Below are positions 25,001 through 39,400 of a DNA stretch of 64,000 bases, piece after piece. A program made the position numbers and the translations under genes. Origin of the DNA: Piscicola geometra (taxonomy: Eukaryota > Annelida > Clitellata > Hirudinida > Piscicolidae); contig CALSEQ010000033.1 of NCBI GenBank assembly GCA_943735955.1, positions 1 through 64,000 of the forward strand. Direction: 5' to 3'. The notes under the pieces are model-generated. The model had not been told where the DNA came from. It was given only the letters and a program-made list of their open reading frames with translations, and did not search any database. Within the stretch, counting starts at the first letter, position 1, and each line of letters opens with the position of its first letter.

Positions 25001-27850
25001 CCACCTGGCACCACTTTGCATCACCAGGTACCACCTGGCACCACTTGCACCACCTGGCACCACCTGGCACCACTTGCACCACTTTGCACCACCTTGCACC
25101 ACCTGGCACCACCTGGCACCACTTGCACCACTTTGCACCACTTTGCACCACCTGGCACCACTTTGCACCACTTTGCACCACCTGGCACCACTTTGCACCA
25201 CTTTGCACCACCTGGCACCACCTGGCACCACTTGCACCACTTTGCAATACCTGGCACCACTTTGCACCACCTGGCACCACTTTGCACCACCTGGCACCAC
25301 TTTGCACCACCTGGCACCACTTTGCACCACTTTGCACCACCTGGCACCACTTTGCACCACCTAGCACCACCTGGCACCACTTTGCACCACTTTGCACCAC
25401 CTGGCACCACCTGGCACCACTTGCACCACTTCGCACCACTTTGCACCACCTGGCACCACTTTGCACCACCTGGCACCACTTTGCACCACTTTGCACCACC
25501 TGGCACCACTTTGCACCACCTGGCACCACTTTGCACCACTTTGCACCACTTTGCACCACTTTGCACCACCTGGCACCACCTGGCACCACTTGCACCACTT
25601 TGCACCACCTGGCACCACCTGGCACCACTTTGCACCACCTGGCACCACTTTGCACCACTTTGCACCACCTGGCACCACTTGCACCACTTTGCACCACCTG
25701 GCACTACTTGCACCACTTTGCACCACCTGGCACCACTTTGCATCACCAGGTACCACCTGGCACCACTTGCACCACCTGGCACCACCTGGCACCACTTGCA
25801 CCACTTCGCACCACTTTGCACCACCTGGCACCACTTTGCACCACCTGGCACCATTTTGCACCACTTTGCACCACCTGGCACCACTTTGCACCACTTTGCA
25901 CCACCTGGCACCACTTTGCACCACTTTGCACCACCTGGCACCACTTGCACCACTTTGCACCACTTTGCAATACCTGGCACCACTTTGCACCACCTGGCAC
26001 CACTTTGCACCACTTTGCACCACTTTGCACCACCTGGCACCACTTTGCACCACCTAGCACCACCTGGCACCACTTTGCACCACTTTGCACCACCTGGCAC
26101 CACCTGGCACCACCTGGCACCACCTGGCACCATTTGCACCACTTCGCACCACTTTGCACCACCTGGCACCACTTTGCACCACCTGGCACCACTTTGCACC
26201 ACTTTGCACCACCTGGCACCACCTGGCACCACCTGGCACCACTTTGCACCACTTTGCACCACCTGGCACCACCTGGCACCACTTGCACCACTTTGCACTA
26301 CCTAGCACCACTTTGCACCACCTGGCACCACCTGGCACCACTTGCACCACTTTGCACCACTTTGCACCACCTGGCACTACCTGGCACCACTTTGCACCAC
26401 CTGGCACCACTTGCACCACTTTGCACCACCTGGCACCACTTTGCACCACCTGGCACCACTTGCACCACTTTGCACCACCTGGCACCACCTGGCACCACCT
26501 GGCACCACTTGCACCACTTTGCACCACTTTGCACCACCTGGCACTACCTGGCACCACTTTGCACCACCTGGCACCACTTGCACCACTTTGCACCACCTGG
26601 CACCACTTTGCACCACTTTGCACCACCTGGCACCACTTGCACCACTTTGCACCACCTGGCACCACTTGCACCACTTTGCACCACCTGGCATCACTTTGCA
26701 TCACCAGGTACCACCTGGCACCACTTGCACCACCTGGCACCACCTGGCACCACTTGCACCACTTTGCACCACCTTGCACCACCTGGCACCACCTGGCACC
26801 ACTTGCACCACTTTGCACCACTTTGCACCACCTGGCACCACTTTGCACCACTTTGCACCACCTGGCACCACTTTGCGCTACTTTGCACCAGCTGGCACCA
26901 CCTGGCACCACTTGCACCACTTTGCAATACCTGGCACCACCTGGCACCACTTTGCACCACTTTGCACCACCTGGCACCACTTTGCACCACTTGGCACCAC
27001 CTGGCACCACTTTGCACCACTTTGCACCACTTTGCACCACTTTGCACTACCTGGCACCACCTGCCACCACTTGCACCACTTTGCACCACCTGGCACCACC
27101 TGGCACCACTTTGCACCACCTGGCACCACCTGGCACCACTTTGCACCACCTGGCACCACCTGGCACCACTGGCACCACTTTGCACCACCTGGCACCACTT
27201 TGCACCACTTTGCACCACCTGGCACCACCTGGCACCACTTGCACCACTTCGCACCACTTTGCACCACCTGGCACCACTTTGCACCACCTGGCACCACCTG
27301 GCACCACTTGCACCACTTTGCAATACCTGGCACCACTTTGCACCACCTGGCACCACTTTGCACCACCTGGCACCACTTTGCACCACCTGGCACCACTTTG
27401 CACCACCTGGCACCACTTTGCACCACCTAGCACCACCTGGCACCACTTTGCACCACTTTGCACCACCTGGCACCACCTGGCACCACTTGCACCACTTCGC
27501 ACCACTTTGCACCACCTGGCACCACTTTGCACCACCTGGCACCACTTTGCACCACTTTGCACCACCTGGCACCACCTGGCACCACTTGCACCACTTTGCA
27601 ATACCTGGCACCACTTTGCATCACCTGGCACCACTTTGCACCACCTGGCACCACTTTGCACCACCTGGCACCACTTTGCACCACCTAGCACCACCTGGCA
27701 CCACTTTGCACCACTTTGCACCACCTGGCACCACCTGGCACCACTTGCACCACTTCGCACCACTTTGCACCACCTGGCACCACTTTGCAATACCTGGCAC
27801 CACTTTGCATCACCTGGCACCACTTTGCACCACCTGGCACCACTTTGCAC
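25001..27850. repeat. Higher-order repeat copy, shortened (second)
   Basis: This tandem copy of 22,005-25,000 starts at an offset of 2,996 bp and ends at 2,829 bp. The main change is a deletion of about 177 bp near 26,450. It removes the segment that in the first copy (about 23,455-23,640) carries a CCAGGTACC dyad. The CCAGCTGG palindrome at 26,888 corresponds to 24,069. Matching ends near 27,850. Confidence 0.82.
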
Positions 27851-29640
27851 CACCTGGCACCACTTTGCACCACCTAGCACCACCTGGCACCACTTTGCAC
27901 CACTTTGCACCACCTGGCACCACCTGGCACCACTTGCACCACTTCGCACCACTTTGCACCACCTGGCACCACTTTGCACCACCTGGCACCACTTTGCACC
28001 ACTTTGCACCACCTGGCACCACTTTGCACCACCTGGCACCACCTGGCACCACTTTGCACCACTTTGCACCACTTTGCACCACTTTGCACCACCTTGCACC
28101 ACCTGCCACCACTTGCACCACTTTGCACCACCTGGCACCACCTGGCACCACTTTGCACCACCTGGCACCACCTGGCACCACTTTGCACCACCTGGCACCA
28201 CCTGGCACCACTTGCACCACTTTGCACCACCTGGCACCACCTGGCACCACTTGCACCACTTTGCACCACTTTGCACCACCTGGCACCACCTGGCACCACT
28301 TTGCACCACTTTGCACCACCTGGCACCACTTTGCACCACCTGGCACCACTTTGCACCACCTGGCACCACCTGGCACCACCTGGCACCACTTGCACCACTT
28401 TGCACTACTTTGCACCACCTGGCACTACCTGTCACCACTTTGCACCACCTGGCACCACTTGCACCACTTTGCACCACCTGGCACCACTTTGCACCACTTT
28501 GCACCACCTGGCACTACCTGGCACCACTTTGCACCACCTGGCACCACTTTGCACCACCTGGCACCACTTTGCACCACCTAGCACCACCTGGCACCACTTT
28601 GCACCACTTTGCACCACCTGGCACCACCTGGCACCACTTGCACCACTTCGCACCACTTTGCACCACCTGGCACCACTTTGCACCACCTGGCACCACTTTG
28701 CACCACTTTGCACCACCTGGCACCACTTTGCACCACTTGGCACCACCTGGCACCACTTTGCACCACTTTGCACCACTTTGCACTACCTGGCACCACCTGC
28801 CACCACTTGCACCACTTTGCACTACCTGGCACCACCTGGCACCACTTTGCACCACCTGGCACCACCTGGCACCACTTTGCACCACCTGGCACCTCCTGGC
28901 ACCACTGGCACCACTTTGCACCACCTGGCACCACCTGGCACCACTTGCACCACTTTGCACCACTTTGCACCACCTGGCACCACCTGGCACCACTTTGCAC
29001 CACTTTGCACCACCTGGCACCACTTTGCACCACCTGGCACCACTTTGCACCACCTGGCACCACTTTGCACCACCTGGCACCACCTGGCACCACCTGGCAC
29101 CACTTGCACCACTTTGCACCACTTTGCACCACCTGGCACTACCTGGCACCACTTTGCACCACCTGGCACCACTTTGCACCACTTTGCACCACCTGGCACC
29201 ACTTGCACCACTTTGCACCACCTGGCACCACTTGCACCACTTTGCACCACATGGCACCACTTTGCATCACCAGGTACCACCTGGCACCACTTGCACCACC
29301 TGGTACCACCTGGCACCACTTGCACCACTTTGCACCACCTTGCACCACCTGGCACCACCTGGCACCACTTGCACCACTTTGCACCACTTTGCACCACCTG
29401 GCACCACTTTGCACCACTTTGCACCACCTGGCACCACTTTGCACCACTTTGCACCACCTGGCACCACTTTGCACCACTTTGCACCACCTGGCACCACCTG
29501 GCACCACTTGCACCACTTTGCACCACTTTGCAATACCTGGCACCACTTTGCACCACCTGGCACCACTTTGCACCACCTGGCACCACTTTGCACCACTTTG
29601 CACCACCTGGCACCACTTTGCACCACCTAGCACCACCTAG
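27850..29640. repeat. S1 block before the S1/S2 boundary
   Basis: This is array sequence of S1 type with CCTAGC units and GGTACC near 29,275. The string starting near 27,905 resembles that starting near 4,074, with one B unit changed to ACCTTGCACC. It holds one of the only three ATG triplets I found on the + strand (29,251, in the variant ACATGGCACC), a CCTGTCACC variant near 28,431 and an ACCTCCTGG variant near 28,893. No long exact partner was identified. Confidence 0.7.
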
Positions 29641-32200
29641 CACCACCTGGCACCACTTTGTACCACTTTGCACCACCTGGCACCACCTGGCACCACCTGG
29701 CACCACTTGCACCACTTCGCACCAATTTGCACCACCTGGCACCACTTTGCACCACCTGGCACCACTTTGCACCACTTTGCACCACCTGGCACCACTTTGC
29801 ACCACCTGGCACCACCTGGCACCACTTTGCACCACTTTGCACCACCTGGCACCACTTTGCACCACTTTGCACCACCTGGCACCACCTGGCACCACTTGCA
29901 CCACTTTGCACCACCTGGCACCACCTGGCACCACTTTGCACCACTTTGCACCACCTGGCACCACTTGCACCACTTTGCATCACCTGGCACCACTTGCACC
30001 ACTTTGCACCACTTTGCACCACCTGGCACCACCTGGCACCACTTTGCACCACTTTGCACCACCTGGCACCACTTTGCACTACCTGGCACCACTTTGCACC
30101 ACCTGGCACCACTTTGCACCACCTGGCATCACCTGGCACCACTTTGCACCACTTTGCACCACCTGGCACCACTTTGCACCACTTTGCACCACTTTCACCA
30201 CTTTGTACCACCTGGCACCACTTTGCACCACTTTGCACCACTTTGCACCACTTTGCACCACCTGGCACCACCTGGCACCACCTGGCACTACCTGGCACCA
30301 CTTTCCATCACTTTGCACCACCTGGCACCACTTTGCATCACCAGGCACCACCTGGCACCACTTGCACCACCTGGCACCACCTGGCACCACTTGCACCACT
30401 TTGCACCACCTTGCACCACTTTGCACCACTTTGCACCACCTGGCACCACTTTGCACCACCTGGCACCACTTTGCACCACTTTGCACCACCTGGCACCACT
30501 TTGCACCACTTTGCACCACTTTGCACCACCTGGCACCACCTGGCACCACTTGCACCACTTTGCACCACTTTGCACCACTTTGCACCACCTGGCACCACTT
30601 TGCACCACCTGGCACCACTTTGCACCACTTTGCACCACCTGGCACCACTTTGCACCACTTTGCACCACTTTGCACCACCTGGCACCACTTGCACCACTTG
30701 CACCACTTTGCACCACCTGGCACCACCTGGCACCACCTGGCACCACCTGGCACCACCTGGCACCACTTGCACCACTTTGCACCACTTTGCACCACTTTGC
30801 ACCACCTGGCACCACTTTGCACCACCTAACACCACTTGGCACCACTTTGCACCACTTTGCACCACCTGGCACCACTTTGCACCACCTGGCACCACTTTGC
30901 ACCACCTGGCACCACCTGGCACCACTTTGCACTACCTGGCACCACTTTGCACCACTTTGCACCACTTGCACCACTTTGCACCACTGGCACCACCTGGAAC
31001 CACTTTGCACCACCTGGCATCACCTGGCACCACCTGGCACCACTTGCACCACTTTGCACCACTTTGCACCACCTGGCACCACTTTGCACCACTTTGCACC
31101 ACCTGGCACCACTTGCACCACTTTGCACCACCTGGTACCACTTTCACCACTTTGCACCACCTGGCACCACTTTGCATCACCAGGCACCACCTGGCACCAC
31201 TTGCACCACCTGGCACCACCTGGCACCACTTGCACCACTTTGCACCACCTTGCACCACTTTGCACCACCTGGCACCACTTTGCACCACCTGGCACCACTT
31301 TGCACCACTTTGCACCACCTGGCACCACTTTGCACCACTTTGCACCACTTTGCACCACCTGGCACCACTTGCACCACTTGCACCACTTTGCACCACCTGG
31401 CACCACCTGGCACCACCTGGCACCACCTGGCACCACCTGGCACCACTTGCACCACTTTGCACCACTTTGCACCACTTTGCACCACCTGGCACCACTTTGC
31501 ACCACCTAACACCACTTGGCACCACTTTGCACCACTTTGCACCACCTGGCACTACTTTGCACCACCTGGCACCACTTGCACCACCTGGCACCACCTGGCA
31601 CCACTTGCACCACTTTGCACCACCTTGCACCACTTTGCACCACTTTGCACCACCTGGCACCACTTTGCACCACCTGGCACCACTTTGCACCACTTTGCAC
31701 CACCTGGCACCACTTTGCACCACTTTGCACCACTTTGCACCACCTGGCACCACTTGCACCACTTGCACCACTTTGCACCACCTGGCACCACCTGGCACCA
31801 CCTGGCACCACCTGGCACCACCTGGCACCACTTGCACCACTTTGCACCACTTTGCACCACCTGGCACCACTTTGCACCACCTGGCACCACTTTGCACCAC
31901 TTTGCACCACCTGGCACCACTTTGCACCACCTGGCACCACTTTGCACCACTTTGCACCACTTTGCACCACTTTGCACCACCTGGCACCACCTGGCACCAC
32001 TTGCACCACTTTGCACCACCTGGCACCACCTGGCACCACTTTGCACCACCTGGCACCACTTTGCACCACTTTGCACCACCTGGCACCACTTGCACCACTT
32101 TGCACCACCTGGCACTACTTGCACCACTTTGCACCACCTGGCACCACTTTGCATCACCAGGTACCACCTGGCACCACTTGCACCACCTGGCACCACCTGG
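29640..32200. repeat. S2 satellite block with TAA-bearing units, then S1
   Basis: The diagnostic string CCTAACACCACTTGG first appears here (TAA at 30,827 and 31,507, 680 bp apart). It comes with paired 9-bp units (ACTTGCACCACTTGCACC), CCACTTTCACC, and CCAGG followed by CACC rather than TACC (near 30,340 and 31,178). From about 31.8 kb the order returns to S1 and the TACC dyad reappears near 32,160. The S2 block resembles 35.94-39.4 kb more than its immediate neighbours. Confidence 0.75.
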
Positions 32201-35200
32201 CACCACTTGCACCACTTTGCACCACCTGGCACCACCTGGCACCACTTTGCACCACCTGGCACCACCTGGCACCACTTTGCACCACCTGGCACCACCTGGC
32301 ACCACTTGCACCACCTGGCACCACCTGGCACCACTTGCACCACTTTGCACCACCTTGCACCACCTGGCACCACCTGGCACCACTTGCACCACTTTGCACC
32401 ACTTTGCACCACCTGGCACCACTTTGCACCACTTTGCACCACCTGGCACCACTTTGCACCACTTTGCACCACCTGGCACCACCTGGCACCACTTGCACCA
32501 CTTTGCAATACCTGGCACCACTTTGCACCACCTGGCACCACTTTGCACCACCTGGCACCACTTTGCACCACCTGGCACCACCTGGCACCACTTGCACCAC
32601 TTTGCACCACTTTGCACCACCTGGCACTACCTGGCACCACTTTGCACCACCTGGCACCACTTTGCACCACCAGGTACCACCTGGCACCACTTGCACCACC
32701 TGGCACCACCTGGCACCACTTGCACTACTTTGCACCACCTTGCACCACCTGGCACCACCTGGCACCACTTGCACCACTTTGCACCACTTTGCACCACCTG
32801 ACACCACTTTGCACCACTTTGCACCACTTTGCACCACCTGGCACCACCTGGCACCACTTTGCACCACCTGGCACCACCTGGCACCACTTTGCACCACCTG
32901 GCACCACCTGGCACCACTTGCACCACTTTGCACCACCTGGCACCACCTGGCACCACTTGCACCACTTTGCACCACTTTGCACCACCTGGCACCACTTGCA
33001 CCACTTTGCACCACCTGGCACCACTTGCACCACTTTGCACCACCTGGCACCACTTTGCATCACCAGGTACCACCTGGCACCACTTGCACCACCTGGCACC
33101 ACCTGGCACCACTTGCACCACTTTGCACCACCTTGCACCACCTGGCACCACCTGGCACCACTTGCACCACTTTGCACCACTTTGCACCACCTGGCACCAC
33201 TTTGCACCACTTTGCACCACCTGGCACCACTTTGCACCACTTTGCACCACCTGGCACCACTTGCACCACTTTGCAATACCTGGCACCACTTTGCACCACC
33301 TGGCACCACTTTGCACCACCTGGCACCACTTTGCACCACCTGGCACCACTTTGCACCACTTTGCACCACCTGGCACCACTTTGCACCACCTAGCACCACC
33401 TGGCACCACTTTGCACCACTTTGCACCACCTGGCACCACCTGGCACCACTTGCACCACTTCGCACCACTTTGCACCACCTGGCACCACTTTGCACCACCT
33501 GGCACCACTTTGCACCACTTTGCACCACCTGGCACCACTTTGCACCACCTGGCACCACCTGGCACCACTTTGCACCACTTTGCACCACTTTGCACCACTT
33601 TGCACCACTTTGCACCACTTTGCACCACCTGGCACCACTTGCACCACTTTGCACCACTTTGCAATACCTGGCACCACTTTGCACCACCTGGCACCACTTT
33701 GCACCACTTTGCACCACTTTGCACCACCTGGCACCACTTTGCACCACCTAGCACCACCTGGCACCACTTTGCACCACTTTGCACCACCTGGCACCACCTG
33801 GCACCACCTGGCACCACCTGGCACCACCTGGCACCACTTGCACCACTTCGCACCACTTTGCACCACCTGGCACCACTTTGCACCACCTGGCACCACTTTG
33901 CACCACTTTGCACTACCTGGCACCACCTGGCACCACCTGGCACCACTTTGCACCACTTTGCACCACCTGGCACCACCTGGCACCACCTGGCACCACTTGC
34001 ACCACTTTGCACCACCTGGCACCACTTTGCACCACCTGGCACCACCTGGCACCACTTGCACCACTTTGCACCACTTTGCACTACCCGGCACTACCTGGCA
34101 CCACTTTGCACCACCTGGCACCACTTGCACCACTTTGCACCACCTGGCACCACTTTGCACCACCAGGTACCACCTGGCACCACTTGCACCACCTGGCACC
34201 ACCTGGCACCACTTGCACCACTTTGCACCACCTTGCACCACCTGGCACCACCTGGCACCACTTGCACCACTTTGCACCACTTTGCACCACCTGGCACCAC
34301 TTTGCACCACTTTGCACCACTTTGCACCACTTTGCACCACCTGGCACCACTTGCACCACTTTGCACCACCTGGTACCACCTGGCACCACCTGGCACCACT
34401 TGCACCACTTTGCACCACTTTGCACCACCTGGCACTACCTGGCACCACTTTGCACCACCTGGCACCACTTGCACCACTTTGCACCACCTGGCACCACTTT
34501 GCACCACTTTGCACCACCTGGCACCACTTGCACCACTTTGCACCACCTGGCACCACTTGCACCACTTTGCACCACCTGGCACCACTTTGCATCACCAGGT
34601 ACCACCTGGCACCACTTGCACCACCTGGCACCACCTGGCACCACTTGCACCACTTTGCACCACCTTGCACCACCTGGCACCACCTGGCACCACTTGCACC
34701 ACTTTGCACCACTTTGCACCACCTGGCACCACTTTGCACCACTTTGCACCACTTTGCACCACCTGGCACCACCTGGCACCACTTTGCACCACCTGGCACC
34801 ACCTGGCACCACTTTGCACCACCTGGCACCACCTGGCACCACTTGCACCACTTTGCACCACCTGGCACCACCTGGCACCACTTGCACCACTTTGCACCAC
34901 TTTGCACCACCTGGCACCACTTGCACCACTTTGCACCACTTTGCACCACCTGGCACTACCTGGCACCACTTTGCACCACCTGGCACCACTTTGCACCACC
35001 AGGTACCACCTGGCACCACTTGCACCACCTGGCACCACCTGGCACCACTTGCACTACTTTGCACCACCTTGCACCACCTGGCACCACCTGGCACCACTTG
35101 CACCACTTTGCACCACTTTGCACCACCTGGCACCACTTTGCACCACTTTGCACCACTTTGCACCACTTTGCACCACCTGGCACCACCTGGCACCACTTGC

Positions 35201-35939
35201 ACCACTTTGCACCACCTGGCACCACCTGGCACCACTTTGCACCACCTGGCACCACTTTGCACCACTTTGCACCACCTGGCACCACTTGCACCACTTTGCA
35301 CCACCTGGCACTACTTGCACCACTTTGCACCACCTGGCACCACTTTGCATCACCAGGTACCACCTGGCACCACTTGCACCACCTGGCACCACCTGGCACC
35401 ACTTGCACCACTTCGCACCACTTTGCACCACCTGGCACCACTTTGCACCACCTGGCACCATTTTGCACCACTTTGCACCACCTGGCACCACTTTGCACCA
35501 CTTTGCACCACCTGGCACCACTTTGCACCACTTTGCACCACCTGGCACCACTTGCACCACTTCGCACCACTTTGCAATACCTGGCACCACTTTGCACCAC
35601 CTGGCACCACTTTGCACCACTTTGCACCACTTTGCACCACCTGGCACCACTTTGCACCACCTAGCACCACCTGGCACCACTTTGCACCACTTTGCACCAC
35701 CTGGCACCACCTGGCACCACCTGGCACCACCTGGCACCATTTGCACCACTTCGCACCACTTTGCACCACCTGGCACCACTTTGCACCACCTGGCACCACT
35801 TTGCACCACTTTGCACCACCTGGCACCACCTGGCACCACCTGGCACCACTTTGCACCACTTTGCACCACCTGGCACCACCTGGCACCACTTGCACCACTT
35901 TGCACCACCTGGCACCACTTGCACCACTTTGCACCACCT

Positions 35940-38900
35940 GGTACCACTTTCACCACTTTGCACCACCTGGCACCACTTTGCATCACCAGGCACCACCTGG
36001 CACCACTTGCACCACCTGGCACCACCTGGCACCACTTGCACCACTTTGCACCACCTCGCACCACTTTGCACCACCTGGCACCACTTTGCACCACCTGGCA
36101 CCACTTTGCACCACTTTGCACCACCTGGCACCACTTTGCACCACTTTGCACCACTTTGCACCACCTGGCACCACTTGCACCACTTGCACCACTTTGCACC
36201 ACCTGGCACCACCTGGCACCACCTGGCACCACCTGGCACCACCTGGCACCACTTGCACCCACTTTGCACCACTTTGCACCACTTTGCACCACCTGGCACC
36301 ACTTTGCACCACCTAACACCACTTGGCACCACTTTGCACCACTTTGCACCACCTGGCACCACTTTGCACCACCTGGCACCACTTGCACCACCTGGCACCA
36401 CCTGGCACCACTTGCACCACTTTGCACCACCTTGCACCACTTTGCACCACCTGGCACCACTTTGCACCACCTGGCACCACTTTGCACCACTTTGCACCAC
36501 CTGGCACCACTTTGCACCACTTTGCACCACTTTGCACCACCTGGCACCACTTGCACCACTTGCACCACTTTGCACCACCTGGCACCACCTGGCACCACCT
36601 GGCACCACCTGGCACCACCTGGCACCACTTGCACCACTTTGCACCACTTTGCACCACTTTGCACCACCTGGCACCACTTTGCACCACCTAACACCACTTG
36701 GCACCACTTTGCACCACTTTGCACCACCTGGCACCACTTTGCACCACCTGGCACCACTTTGCACCACCTGGCACCACCTGGCACCACTTTGCACTACCTG
36801 GCACCACTTTGCACCACTTTGCACCACTTGCACCACTTTGCACCACTGGCACCACCTGGAACCACTTTGCACCACCTGGCATCACCTGGCACCACCTGGC
36901 ACCACTTGCACCACTTTGCACCACTTTGCACCACCTGGCACCACCTGGCACCACTTTGCACCAACCTGGCACCACTTTGCACCACTTTGCACCACCTGGC
37001 ACCACTTGCACCACTTTGCACCACCTGGTACCACTTTCACCACTTTGCACCCACCTGGCACCACTTTGCATCACCAGGCACCACCTGGCACCACTTGCAC
37101 CACCTGGCACCACCTGGCACCACTTGCACCACTTTGCACCACCTTGCACCACTTTGCACCACCTGGCACCACTTTGCACCACCTGGCACCACTTTGCACC
37201 ACTTTGCACCACCTGGCACCACTTTGCACCACTTTGCACCACTTTGCACCACCTGGCACCACTTGCACCACTTGCACCACTTTGCACCACCTGGACACCA
37301 CCCTGGCACCACCTGGCACCACCTGGCACCACCTGGCACCACTTGCACCACTTTGCACCACTTTGCACCACCTGGCACCACTTTGCACCACCTAACACCA
37401 CTTGGCACCACTTTGCACCACTTTGCACCACCTGGCACCACTTTGCACCACTTTGCACCACTTTGCACCACCTGGCACCACTTGCACCACTTGCACCACT
37501 TTGCACCACCTGGCACCACCTGGCACCACCTGGCACCACCTGGCACCACCTGGCACCACTTGCACCACTTTGCACCACTTTGCACCACTTTGCACCACCT
37601 GGCACCACTTTGCACCACCTAACACCACTTGGAACCACTTTGCACCACTTTGCACCACCTGGCACCACCTGGCACCACCTGGCACCACTTGCACCACTTT
37701 GCACCACTTTGCACCACCTGGCACCACCTGGCACCACTTTGCACCACCTGGCACCACCTGGCACCACTTTTGCACCACCTGGCACCACTTTGCACCACTT
37801 TGCACCACTTGCACCACTTTGCACCACCTGGCACCACCTGGAACCACTTTGCACCACCTGGCATCACCTGGCACCACCTGGCACCACTTGCACCACTTTG
37901 CACCACTTTGCACCACCTGGCACCACCTGGCACCACTTTGCCCCACTTTGCACCACTTGCACCACTTTGCACCACCTGGCACCACTTTGCACCACTTTGC
38001 ACCACCTGGCACCACTTGCACCACTTTGCACCACCTGGCACCACTTGCACCACTTTGCACCACCTGGCACCACTTTGCATCACCAGGCACCACCTGGCAC
38101 CACTTGCACCACCTGGCACCACCTGGCACCACTTGCACCACTTTGCACCACCTTGCACCACCTGGCACCACCTGGCACCACTTGCACCACTTTGCACCAC
38201 TTTGCACCACCTGGCACCACCCGGCACCACTTTGCACCACTTTGCACCACCTGGCACCACTTTGCACCACTTTGCACCACCTGGCACCACTTTGCACTAC
38301 TTTGCACCACCTGGCACCACTTTGCACCACCTGGCACCACCTGGCACCACTTTGCACCACTTTGCACCACCTGGCACCACTTTGCACCACCTAACACCAC
38401 TTGGCACCACTTTGCACCACTTTGCACCACCTGGCACCACTTTGCACCACCTGGCACCACTTTGCACCACCTGGCACCACCTGGCACCACTTTGCACTAC
38501 CTGGCACCACTTTGCACCACTTTGCACCACTTGCACCACTTTGCACCACTGGCACCACCTGGAACCACTTTGCACCACCTGGCATCACCTGGCACCACCT
38601 GGCACCACTTGCACCACTTTGCACCACTTTGCACCACCTGGCACCACCTGGCACCACTTTGCACCACCTGGCACCACTTTGCACCACTTTGCACCACCTG
38701 GCACCACTTGCACCACTTTGCACCACCTGGTACCACTTTCACCACTTTGCACCACCTGGCACCACTTTGCATCACCAGGCACCACCTGGCACCACTTGCA
38801 CCACCTGGCACCACCTGGCACCACTTGCACCACTTTGCACCACCTTGCACCACTTTGCACCACCTGGCACCACTTTGCACCACCTGGCACCACTTTGCAC

Positions 38901-39400
38901 CACTTTGCACCACCTGGCACCACTTTGCACCACTTTGCACCACTTTGCACCACCTGGCACCACTTGCACCACTTGCACCACTTTTCACCACCTGGCACCA
39001 CCTGGCACCACCTGGCACCACCTGGCACCACCTGGCACCACTTGCACCACTTTGCACCACTTTGCACCACTTTGCACCACCTGGCACCACTTTGCACCAC
39101 CTAACACCACTTGGCACCACTTTGCACCACTTTGCACCACCTGGCACCACTTTGCACCACTTTGCACCACTTTGCACCACCTGGCACCACTTGCACTACT
39201 TGCACCACTTTGCACCACCTGGCACCACCTGGCACCACCTGGCACCACCTGGCACCACCTGGCACCACCTGGCACCACCTGGCACCACTCTCACCACTTT
39301 GCACCACTTTGCACCACTTTGCACCACCTGGCACCACTTTGCACCACCTAACACCACTTGGCACCACTTTGCACCACTTTGCACCACCTGGCACCACCTG
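35940..39400. repeat. S2 block within superrepeat copy 1
   Basis: This block carries seven CCTAACACC units (TAA at 36,314, 36,689, 37,393, 37,620, 38,392, 39,102 and 39,349). The first four recur in copy 2 at 49,225, 49,600, 50,300 and 50,527. The stretch 38,391-38,726 also matches 49,599-49,934 exactly as far as I compared. Five or six strings of five consecutive B units followed by C mark each subrepeat. Six 1-bp insertions fall between 36,258 and 37,771. Confidence 0.8.
36258..37771. other. Cluster of six single-base insertions in the array
   Basis: Against copy 2 (about 49,169-50,677) this interval has an extra C at about 36,258-36,260, an extra A at about 36,963, an extra C at about 37,050-37,052, an extra A at 37,295, an extra C at about 37,301-37,303 and an extra T at about 37,768-37,771. 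Each makes an 11-bp unit. The copy offset steps down from 12,912 to 12,906 bp accordingly. I noticed no other 11-bp units elsewhere in the window. The cluster could be real local decay or, more probably, a stretch of poor consensus in the assembly. Confidence 0.75.
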
